Part shown: piece after piece, positions 9,208-16,690 of the stretch
Layout of the letters: every line of letters begins with the position of its first letter
Position numbering within the stretch: position 1 is the first letter of the stretch
NCBI GenBank assembly: GCA_038900335.1
Contig: JBBMRB010000003.1
Coordinates: 124,001-188,000, forward strand
DNA from: Rs1 sp038900335
Lineage (GTDB): Bacteria > Pseudomonadota > Gammaproteobacteria > Pseudomonadales > Balneatricaceae
Direction of reading: 5' to 3'
DNA length: 64,000 nucleotides
Program-made: the position numbers and the translations under genes
Notes under the pieces: model-generated
Told to the model about the DNA's origin: nothing
Seen by the model: the letters and a program-made list of their open reading frames with translations, nothing else
Databases searched by the model: none

Positions 9208-10470
9208 TTAGTAACTATCAAGTGATGTCAAAGGATAGTTAGCAGGCATTGGTAGTTTAGCTACACCTGAATCAATAGCCGCTTGTGCTACTGCTGTAGA
9301 TAAACGGCCTAACAAGCGAAGATCTGTTGGCTTAGGTATAATATACTCAGGGCCAAAAGATAGTGATTCTAAGTTATATGCTGTTAACACATCTTGTGGC
9401 ACTTCCTCTCTTGCTAACTCAGCTAGTGCATAGACCGCTGCGATTTTCATTTCTTCGTTAATGACTGAAGCGCGAACATCTAACGCTCCACGAAAGATAA
9501 ATGGAAATCCTAGTACGTTATTCACTTGGTTAGGATAATCAGAACGGCCTGTACCGATAATCACATCATCTCTAGTAGCATGTGCTAATTCAGGTCTAAT
9601 TTCTGGATCAGGGTTCGCACAGGCAAAAATGATAGGAGATGGAGCCATTTTCTTCAACTGTTCAGCACCTAATAAATTAGGACCAGACAGACCAACAAAC
9701 ACATCCGCACCATCAATAGCGTCATCTAATGTGCGTTTTTCTGTCGGTGTAGCAAATATTGCTTTCTCAGTCGACAAATCAGTACGCCCAGAATGAATAA
9801 CACCCTTGCGATCCAACATATAAATATTTTCTACTTTAGCGCCCATGTTAATCAGCAGCTTCATACAGGCAATGGCAGCAGCACCCGCACCTAGAGTAAC
9901 GATGATCGCAGTATCAATTTTCTTACCTGCTATTTCAAGCGCATTGATCATACCTGCAGCAGTGACTATTGCAGTACCGTGCTGATCATCATGAAAAACC
10001 GGGATGTTACAGCGCTCAATTAACGCACGCTCAATTTCAAAACACTCAGGCGCTTTGATATCTTCTAAATTAATGCCACCAAAGGTATCGGCAATGCGAG
10101 CAACGGTATCTATAAAAGCTTGTGGGCTCTCGGAGTCGACTTCTAAATCGATAGAATTAATACCAGCAAAACGCTTGAAAAGTAGAGACTTACCTTCCAT
10201 CACAGGCTTAGATGCAAGAGGACCTAAATTCCCTAAACCTAAAATAGCAGAACCGTCAGATATCACGGCAACTAAGTTACCTTTACCAGTATATCGATAA
10301 GCGTTCTCTGGGTCTTTTGCAATTTCACGACACGGCTCTGCAACACCTGGGCTATAGGCAAGAGATAAATCCCATGCAGTGTCAGCAGCCGTTGTCAATG
10401 ACATGCCGACTTTACCCGGACGAGGAAATTCATGGTATTCAAGGGCCGCTTTATTTAGATCTTCAGACAT
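9208..10470 (-). CDS. maeB: Malic enzyme, short form
   Basis: Oxidatively decarboxylates malate to pyruvate, probably with NADP. 420 residues: an N-terminal malic domain with the catalytic region SLAYSPGVAEPC (about 36-47), then a Rossmann NAD(P) domain with VTLGAGAAAIA (about 190-200). The 420-residue length means the C-terminal phosphotransacetylase-like domain of E. coli MaeB is absent; this is the short form seen in Pseudomonas. Convergent with ponA. The gene upstream is an unrelated MATE exporter, whereas Pseudomonas has rpmE-priA on that side. Confidence 0.92.
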   Translation of the reverse strand: MSEDLNKAALEYHEFPRPGKVGMSLTTAADTAWDLSLAYSPGVAEPCREIAKDPENAYRYTGKGNLVAVISDGSAILGLGNLGPLASKPVMEGKSLLFKRFAGINSIDLEVDSESPQAFIDTVARIADTFGGINLEDIKAPECFEIERALIERCNIPVFHDDQHGTAIVTAAGMINALEIAGKKIDTAIIVTLGAGAAAIACMKLLINMGAKVENIYMLDRKGVIHSGRTDLSTEKAIFATPTEKRTLDDAIDGADVFVGLSGPNLLGAEQLKKMAPSPIIFACANPDPEIRPELAHATRDDVIIGTGRSDYPNQVNNVLGFPFIFRGALDVRASVINEEMKIAAVYALAELAREEVPQDVLTAYNLESLSFGPEYIIPKPTDLRLLGRLSTAVAQAAIDSGVAKLPMPANYPLTSLDSY

Positions 10471-10875
10471 ATAGGTGATTCCATTTCAAATTAGCACGAA
10501 TTATAAATTCTATAGAAAAGCAACAAAGCTAACAACCTATAACATACGAGAATGTGTGTGTGTTCTCATAAAATATCGTATTGCAGTAAGTTATCCTGTT
10601 TAAGCTGTAGCATAACTTAATTAACACTTAATATTTAACTTAAACCACGCAATTCCCTGCTATTTATAAAAATGCCCTTGGAACTATTTTTCTAACCTGC
10701 TTTTACAATATCGATAGCAGCTCGAAAACAGCTATTTATTCATAATCCACAGGGTTTATTTTGCGCTATTAAATGCAAATCGTATAATGGCTCGCTAACA
10801 TCGCTGTTATTTACTGGTATGCACTTTGGCATTTATCAGCCATTTTCAGTCATAGTATAATTTAAGGATCAATTA
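10471..10875. other. Divergent intergenic region maeB/MATE gene
   Basis: 405 bases with no credible ORF. It holds a candidate promoter for the exporter at 10761-10788 and must hold the maeB promoter, which I could not identify. Confidence 0.6.
10761..10788 (+). promoter_or_regulatory. Candidate sigma-70 promoter of MATE gene
   Basis: TTGCGC (10761-10766), 16-base spacer, TATAAT (10783-10788). The -10 is perfect and the -35 has the TTG core. The start codon is 87 bases downstream. Confidence 0.45.
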
Positions 10876-12192
10876 ATGAGACAAAAAACCGAGTCTCTCG
10901 CCAAACAGTTATACATCATGACTTGGCCAATGCTCATTGGCATGCTGGCCATCATGAGCTGCCAATTAATAGACAGCGCTTTTATCGGACAATTAGGCTC
11001 ACAACAGCTCGCCGTCGTCGGTTTCTCCATTCCTGTTTATCAGATCGTGATTGGTGTTCAAGTCGGATTAGGGATAGCGACCACAACAGTCATCTCTACG
11101 ACCCTGGGCCAGAAAAACACACAATACGCCAACCAATTAGGCTTTTTAGTACTGATTTCAGGCTTCATCTTAGTCGCTATCATTTGTCTTTTAATATGGT
11201 TTAATCAACAGCTGATATTAACTAGCCTAGGCGCCTCTAGCCAACTATTTGCTATTGCTAGGGAATATTGGCTACCCTGGCTTATTAGCTGTTTGATAGG
11301 CGCGATGGTTTATTTTGGTTGCAGTATTTTTAGAGCGCATGGCGATACTTTCGTACCCGGCATGTCAATGGTACTGGCCAGTGTATTAAATATCATATTA
11401 GACCCTATCCTTATTTTCTATTTAGAGATGGGCATTAGCGGTGCAGCCTGGGCAACTTCAATTTCTTTTGTGATTAGCGGCTCAATTGTTTTCTCGCTAC
11501 TGATAAAAAGACAGCGCATTGAACTGCTTTACCAGTGGCACATTATCAAAGCAGCCCTAAAGACTTTAATATCGTATATGACCCCATCAATGCTCAGTCA
11601 ATTTACGCCGCCGATATCGGCGATGATAGCCTTGACGATAGTTGCCAGCTATGGCGATATTGCAGTCGCGACTTGGGGGCTCGGCAGTCGCTTAGAGCTA
11701 CTATCAATTATTATTGTATTATCATTGACAATGGCAATGCCTCCTATGATTGGCAGATTGAGAGGCCTAAAAGATTTTGAAAGCATTGATAAGTTAGTAA
11801 AAATCGCTGTTAGCTTTATCATAAAACTACAAATAATTATCGCTATCGCACTAATAATCACTGCGATTCCACTCGCCAATTTACTGACCACAGAACAAGA
11901 CATCGTTCAGTTACTTCACCAGTATTTATGGATTGTACCGTTAAGCTTTAGCGGATTAGGGATATGCATGATGATGGTTTCGGTTTGTAGCGCAATAGGC
12001 GCCCCTAAACTAGCGTTAATTATTTCAATAATTAGGCTATTTGGCTGTTACATCCCATTACTTTGGCTAGGTTCGCTAAGCTTTGGATTAACTGGTTTGT
12101 TTGCAGGGGCCGCTATTGCCAATGTTCTAGCAGGCATTATCAGCTGGAAAATGTACCGTATGCATTTTAGTAAATTACTGCTCAGACAATAG
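10876..12192 (+). CDS. MATE-family efflux transporter
   Basis: Inner-membrane exporter of the multidrug and toxin extrusion family, expected to expel cationic compounds using Na+ or H+. 438 residues with about twelve hydrophobic helices in two bundles. The N-terminus has the family features: TWPMLIGMLAIM in helix 1, DSAFIGQLGSQQLA (D-x-x-F-I-G-x-L-G) in the loop to helix 2, and a matching ILDPILIFYLEMGISGAAWAT around residue 175. The substrate cannot be told from sequence. It stands alone between maeB and the convergent c-di-GMP gene, with only 38 bases before the latter's stop. Confidence 0.9.
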   Translation: MRQKTESLAKQLYIMTWPMLIGMLAIMSCQLIDSAFIGQLGSQQLAVVGFSIPVYQIVIGVQVGLGIATTTVISTTLGQKNTQYANQLGFLVLISGFILVAIICLLIWFNQQLILTSLGASSQLFAIAREYWLPWLISCLIGAMVYFGCSIFRAHGDTFVPGMSMVLASVLNIILDPILIFYLEMGISGAAWATSISFVISGSIVFSLLIKRQRIELLYQWHIIKAALKTLISYMTPSMLSQFTPPISAMIALTIVASYGDIAVATWGLGSRLELLSIIIVLSLTMAMPPMIGRLRGLKDFESIDKLVKIAVSFIIKLQIIIAIALIITAIPLANLLTTEQDIVQLLHQYLWIVPLSFSGLGICMMMVSVCSAIGAPKLALIISIIRLFGCYIPLLWLGSLSFGLTGLFAGAAIANVLAGIISWKMYRMHFSKLLLRQ

Positions 12193-12230
12193 AGCCATCT
12201 TAACAAACAAGTTCGCCGCAAAAACAATCA

Positions 12231-15131
12231 TTATTTAATGGTTAATAACAAATCATGTAGCTGCTCGGTGACCCCCTCTAACTGTGTCGTAATATCACCT
12301 GATTCAAACACCACCCCTGCGTGGTAGTCATTCAACAAATGCTCTGCAGCAGCATGGAATTGGTTATGTGCATCATTCAATTGCTCTAACCCTTCCTCTG
12401 ACAACAATTGCTCTTGCTTTGCCCTTGCTAACCATATGCCACAAGCGCATTTTTTAGTGTTTAGAATAGGCCAACTTTTTTTATTATCCAAACCAACCAG
12501 CACCTTATTTAAGAACTTTTGTTTCCACTGGTTAATGATCAATTTAAAAATAGCGAGCTTACGCTCTTTATAGGTGGAATCAAACTGCCCTGTCATCAAC
12601 CAATCCATATCCGGTTGATAATTAGCTCTCCAGCTAAGCACTTCATCCGCAGGCATAGGTTTAGCTATTCCATAGCCCTGGGCATTTTGACAGCCCATTA
12701 GCAACAGCATCAAACCGTGCTCTTTCGTTTCAACGCCCTCAGCTATTACCTTGCGATTAAAAGCATTAGCTAGACTTAAAATGCCCTCAATGATGGTGGA
12801 ATCACTTGGATCATCCAGCACATCACGCACAAAGCTACGATCGATCTTCACCGTATCTGCTGAGAGATTTCGCAAATGTGTCAACGAGGAATAACCTGTA
12901 CCAAAATCATCTAATGCGACACTTAAACCTAATACTTCCTGACATTGATTAATCACTTTATTAATACTGCTAATATCGCTCAGCGCAGCACTTTCAAGTA
13001 TTTCAAATTGAATATATTCAGGCTCTTTAAGCTGATATTTATTAATTAATTGCTGAATTGATGAAACAAAATTATCAGAGAGAATTTGGTTTGAAGATAT
13101 ATTGATACTCACTTCTATGGCGAGGCCTTGCTCATACCAGCTAGAAAACTGCTGTATCGCACTTTCTATCACCCAATTACCGACCTCAAGCTCCAATTCA
13201 GAGCCCTGGATAGCAGGTAAAAAATCTAATGGTGCAATCATGCCTCTCTCAGGGTGTATCCAGCGGATCAGCGCTTCAGCACCATAGACATCGGCTGTCG
13301 ACATATTCACTTTAGGCTGATAATACAATTGGAATTCATTGTTTAATAATGCCCGTTTTATTTCATCTACACGGTTTTTCTTATAGCTCGCCTGCTGATC
13401 CTGCTCTGGGTTGAAGAAATAATAGCGATTTCGCCCTGATAATTTGGCTTGATACATCGCTTGGTCTGCATGCCTTAATAATGTATCAAAATCCCCGTTG
13501 TCATCTGGGTAGATAGTCACGCCACTAGAGGCCGATATATGATGAATATACTCATCTATTTTATAAGGCCTCGCCAAAGATTGATGAATACTATCGAGTA
13601 TAAATTTGCACTGCTGATCAGACTCTATATTGTTAAGTAATAAGGCAAACTCATCCCCGCCTTGGCGCGAAACCGTATCGCCATCACGCACCAACGCGTT
13701 AATTCGCTCAGAGACTGCAACTAATAACTTATCGCCAGCTTGATGGCCACATTTATCATTTACCGCTTTAAATTCATCAAGATCAATAAAGCACAGTGCC
13801 ATTTTTTTATTATTTTCGTTACTTTCATTCACCGCCTCAACAAAACGCTCTGCCAATAATGTTCTATTTGCCAGCTGAGTTAATGAATCATAATGTGCAA
13901 GCTTGGTAAGCTCTTGTTGCTGGCGCTTAGTTTGAGTAATATCCGAAAACAAACCAATATAGTTAGAAATCTCTCCAGCAGCATTTTTAATAGTGGTTAT
14001 ATTTAGTAACTGAGCAAAACTCTCACCATTCTTTCTTTGCCCCCACACCTCACCTTGCCAAGAGCCTTTCTCCTGTATCTCTAGCAATCTAGCATCATGA
14101 TAAACCTCATCCGATAAAGCAGAGCGTAGCATTTGCGGTTTTTTACCTAAAACTTCTGCCTTGCTATAACCTGTTATATTGCTAAAGGCAGGGTTGACAT
14201 CAATAATGCAGACCTTGTTATCTGTTACGACAAGCCCTTCATGGGTGGCATTAAATGTTTTAGAATACAACTGCAGCTTAGTATCATTCTCCAATCTCTG
14301 TAATTCTATACTGACCCTTGCAGCCAGGCTTTCAAGTAATTTAAACGAAAAGCGACTTTTATGCATAGGCTTATCATCGAGGATCGACATCAGCCCTATT
14401 ACTTTATTCTCACTATTGTGCAATGGCACACCGACGTAACTCTGAGCATCCATATCCTCAAGCATAGCATCTTTAGGAAAAGAGCGCTGCACGTCACATT
14501 CAACAAAACAGACACTCTCGCTAAGTACTTTCTCACAAGGAGTTCCCGCTAATGAGTACGAAAAATTATCAACAACCTTACCATCAGCCCACACTGTAAT
14601 AGTGTTAACCTCAGTAATATCTAACGGGTCTATGCGCGCTATTAAGCAATACCTCGCACCTTGAGATATTGCTAACTGCTCAACAATAAGATCGAAAATA
14701 TTTTGCTGTGACGACTCCCCTCCTTTAGCGAGTACTTGTAAAACCCCAATACTGTTTTCAAGTTTTTCTTCCGTTACTTTGCGACTGGTAATATCCTCCA
14801 TGGTGACTATCATACCGACACTGTGACCTAATTCGTCGATCAGTGGCTTTTTGTTCATCTGCAAATACAATAACGCACCAGAGTCACCAGTTAACACTAT
14901 TTCTTTTTTATTGCCTTGCTGCTGTTTGCCAATAACTAGCGAGTCATCTTCAAAAATAGCATCGAAAATCTTAAAATCACTGAGATGCTGAGTAATAATT
15001 TTATCTGCAGGCAGTGCCAATAAATCGCACATTTTTTGATTAATATAAGTAAGGTTATGTTTTACATCAATGGTAAAAATGTATACATCAAGATTATCCA
15101 ATGCATAAAATAAGTGCTTAACATCATTCAT
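12231..15131 (-). CDS. PAS-GAF-PAS-GGDEF-EAL-CZB c-di-GMP enzyme
   Basis: 966-residue soluble sensor protein with both cyclic-di-GMP synthase and phosphodiesterase domains. Order: PAS (about 1-115), GAF (130-275), PAS with PAC (285-405), GGDEF (410-570), EAL (590-830), C-terminal chemoreceptor zinc-binding (CZB) domain (865-955). The cyclase motif is RQGGDEF with an intact RxxD inhibitory site (RDGD) five residues before it. The EAL domain keeps EALIRW, DDFGTGYSS, KIDRSF and AEGVET, so both halves look active. The CZB has CACGIW and HNQFH, but the first zinc-ligand His (three residues before the NQW tryptophan) is Ile. No membrane segment. Monocistronic; signal and output unknown. Confidence 0.92.
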   Translation of the reverse strand: MNDVKHLFYALDNLDVYIFTIDVKHNLTYINQKMCDLLALPADKIITQHLSDFKIFDAIFEDDSLVIGKQQQGNKKEIVLTGDSGALLYLQMNKKPLIDELGHSVGMIVTMEDITSRKVTEEKLENSIGVLQVLAKGGESSQQNIFDLIVEQLAISQGARYCLIARIDPLDITEVNTITVWADGKVVDNFSYSLAGTPCEKVLSESVCFVECDVQRSFPKDAMLEDMDAQSYVGVPLHNSENKVIGLMSILDDKPMHKSRFSFKLLESLAARVSIELQRLENDTKLQLYSKTFNATHEGLVVTDNKVCIIDVNPAFSNITGYSKAEVLGKKPQMLRSALSDEVYHDARLLEIQEKGSWQGEVWGQRKNGESFAQLLNITTIKNAAGEISNYIGLFSDITQTKRQQQELTKLAHYDSLTQLANRTLLAERFVEAVNESNENNKKMALCFIDLDEFKAVNDKCGHQAGDKLLVAVSERINALVRDGDTVSRQGGDEFALLLNNIESDQQCKFILDSIHQSLARPYKIDEYIHHISASSGVTIYPDDNGDFDTLLRHADQAMYQAKLSGRNRYYFFNPEQDQQASYKKNRVDEIKRALLNNEFQLYYQPKVNMSTADVYGAEALIRWIHPERGMIAPLDFLPAIQGSELELEVGNWVIESAIQQFSSWYEQGLAIEVSINISSNQILSDNFVSSIQQLINKYQLKEPEYIQFEILESAALSDISSINKVINQCQEVLGLSVALDDFGTGYSSLTHLRNLSADTVKIDRSFVRDVLDDPSDSTIIEGILSLANAFNRKVIAEGVETKEHGLMLLLMGCQNAQGYGIAKPMPADEVLSWRANYQPDMDWLMTGQFDSTYKERKLAIFKLIINQWKQKFLNKVLVGLDNKKSWPILNTKKCACGIWLARAKQEQLLSEEGLEQLNDAHNQFHAAAEHLLNDYHAGVVFESGDITTQLEGVTEQLHDLLLTIK

Positions 15132-15469
15132 AATTTTTATTGACCACCTTTAAACAACGAAAAGCACCCTTAACACTAAAATGAATATTAAAACTCATCT
15201 GCGTACCATGCCTAAATATAATATTAGGCTATTTATTAAAAAAATCCGTTTCGTTTAAGAAAAAAGCGGTAAATAAGGCCAAATATCTATTTTTTTCATT
15301 ACTCTAACAATAAATAGACTTATAACCAAAGCTAAGCAGTATTTTTTTCAAAATATATTATGACTACGCATAGCTAGTGATAATTTATTTGCTGTTAGCA
15401 TTTAGCACCTCAAAAGCACATTTTAACGGTTTATACAGACCGAGCTAACAAATGCTAACGCGAATAGAC
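15132..15469. other. Intergenic region upstream of the c-di-GMP gene
   Basis: About 340 AT-rich bases between the ssb terminator and the start of the GGDEF-EAL gene. It should contain that gene's promoter. I see no ORF, repeat or RNA gene. Confidence 0.6.
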
Positions 15470-15496
15470 AAAAAAGCCCCGCAATTGCGAGGCTTT
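15470..15496 (-). terminator. Intrinsic terminator of ssb
   Basis: On the minus strand the stem is GCCTCGC/GCGGGGC with one T-G wobble, loop AATT, followed by six T. It lies about 50 bases after the ssb stop. Confidence 0.85.
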
Positions 15497-15543
15497 AGAA
15501 GAACAACGTTACATTAAACGTTACGTTTTACATTTATAGTTCG

Positions 15544-16110
15544 CTAGAAGGGTATATCGTCATCAAAATCATCAAAATTTGGTGCTTGCTGCGGTGCCGG
15601 CTGCTGTTGTGGAGCTGCCTGCTGTGGCGCTGCTTGCTGCTGTGGACGATTTTGCTGAGCAGGTTGTTGATAATTCTGTTGAGGCGCCTGCTGTTGATAA
15701 TTTTGCTGTGGTGCAGCTTGTTGCTGATAACCACCTTGCTGTCCTTGTTGAGGAGCACCTTCATTAGCTGCACCACGAGAATCTAGCATTTGCATCTCAT
15801 TGCCAATAATTTCCGTTCTATAACGGTCTTTACCTTCTTGATCTTGCCACTTATTAGTACGTAGAGCTCCCTCAACATAAACCTTGCTGCCTTTACGTAA
15901 ATACTCACCGGCAATTTCACCTAAACGGTTAAAAAACACTACTCGATGCCACTCTGTACGCTCTTGTGCCTGTCCTGTTTGCTTGTCTTTCCAAGTTTCA
16001 CTGGTTGCAAGAGTAATAGTAGTTACCGCACTTCCATTTGGCATGTAACGAACTTCTGGATCACCGCCGACATTACCTATTAACATTACTTTATTTACAC
16101 CGCGCGCCAT
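15544..16110 (-). CDS. ssb: Single-stranded DNA-binding protein
   Basis: Coats and protects single-stranded DNA during replication, recombination and repair. 188 residues. The N-terminal OB fold (1-110) begins MARGVNKVMLIGNVGGDPE and is standard. A glutamine/proline/alanine-rich linker (about 118-175) with repeated APQQ and NYQQQ units follows. The conserved acidic tip DDDIPF, which recruits partner proteins, ends the chain. Transcribed away from tRNA-Leu and uvrA. A LexA-like site sits 16 bases before the start codon. Confidence 0.97.
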   Translation of the reverse strand: MARGVNKVMLIGNVGGDPEVRYMPNGSAVTTITLATSETWKDKQTGQAQERTEWHRVVFFNRLGEIAGEYLRKGSKVYVEGALRTNKWQDQEGKDRYRTEIIGNEMQMLDSRGAANEGAPQQGQQGGYQQQAAPQQNYQQQAPQQNYQQPAQQNRPQQQAAPQQAAPQQQPAPQQAPNFDDFDDDIPF

Positions 16111-16125
16111 TTTTACTCTCCAATA

Positions 16126-16141
16126 CTGTTTATTTATACAA
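16126..16141. promoter_or_regulatory. LexA-like site in the ssb leader
   Basis: CTGT-N8-ACAA on the plus strand, which matches seven of the eight fixed bases of CTGT-N8-ACAG. It lies 16-31 bases upstream of the ssb ATG. Weaker than the uvrA site. Confidence 0.4.
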
Positions 16142-16313
16142 TAAAGTTATTTTAGCAAATCTATTACTAATGCACCATAGATTCTATTCAACAACAATCC
16201 GCGGCCTTTTTCTTATCTTTGTGCAAATACGCCTAAAAGCTGCGAGTTGTGTTGCTGTTTTATACGTTTATACATTTAAATTAATTTTTTAACTGTTTTT
16301 ACTAGATTCGCTA

Positions 16314-16341
16314 TTGACTAATTTTGGCGAGACACTAAAAT
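16314..16341 (+). promoter_or_regulatory. Sigma-70 promoter of tRNA-Leu
   Basis: TTGACT (16314-16319), 16-base spacer, TAAAAT (16336-16341). The tRNA begins 67 bases after the -10. Confidence 0.6.
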
Positions 16342-16408
16342 ACGCATCTCTTCAAGAGCAACCCAACAAGTAGGGCAACCATACCTACTATAAAAAATAC
16401 CCCTGTTA

Positions 16409-16495
16409 GCCCGGGTGGTGGAATTGGTAGACACAGGAGACTTAAAATCTCCCGATCGCAAGATTGTGCCGGTTCAAGTCCGGCCCCGGGCACCA
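16409..16495 (+). tRNA. tRNA-Leu (anticodon TAA)
   Basis: 87 bases including an encoded CCA. The acceptor arms GCCCGGG (16409-16415) and CCCGGGC (16485-16491) pair fully. The anticodon stem GGAGA/TCTCC encloses loop CTTAAAA, giving anticodon TAA for Leu TTA codons. A long variable arm (CGATCGCAAGATTG region) and the T arm GGTTCAAGTCC are present. It sits between ssb and uvrA. Confidence 0.96.
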
Positions 16496-16593
16496 ATTAT
16501 TGAACATTAAAACCATCTCAAAAACACACATATCTATCTAGATTACTAACAAATTCTTCTGATTTAAATTTGTTTCCCATAACGACCAAATAA

Positions 16594-16635
16594 CTGTAAA
16601 AATAGACAGTATTCTTATATTCTTTTCTTTATAAT
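16594..16635 (+). promoter_or_regulatory. LexA operator and -10 of uvrA
   Basis: CTGTAAAAATAGACAG at 16594-16609 fits the SOS-box consensus CTGT-N8-ACAG at all eight fixed positions. TATAAT follows at 16630-16635, so the operator covers the -35 region. The uvrA start is 55 bases further on. Confidence 0.85.
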
Positions 16636-16690
16636 GGTTAATCGGCTTTTTTGCAATTTATTTGCATAGTCCATAACTTTTGGAGAGAAC

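Noticed and set aside
9208..10470. Malic enzyme truncated by loss of a phosphotransacetylase domain
   Set aside because: The 420-residue length is the normal short form of the family, so this is not a broken gene.
10561..10760. Possible small gene or RNA between maeB and the MATE gene
   Set aside because: Only short open frames and no structured element or ribosome site could be seen.
15579..15786. Plus-strand ORFs rich in Leu/Val/Ala across ssb
   Set aside because: They are the antisense reading of the CAG/CAA-rich Gln/Pro linker of SSB.
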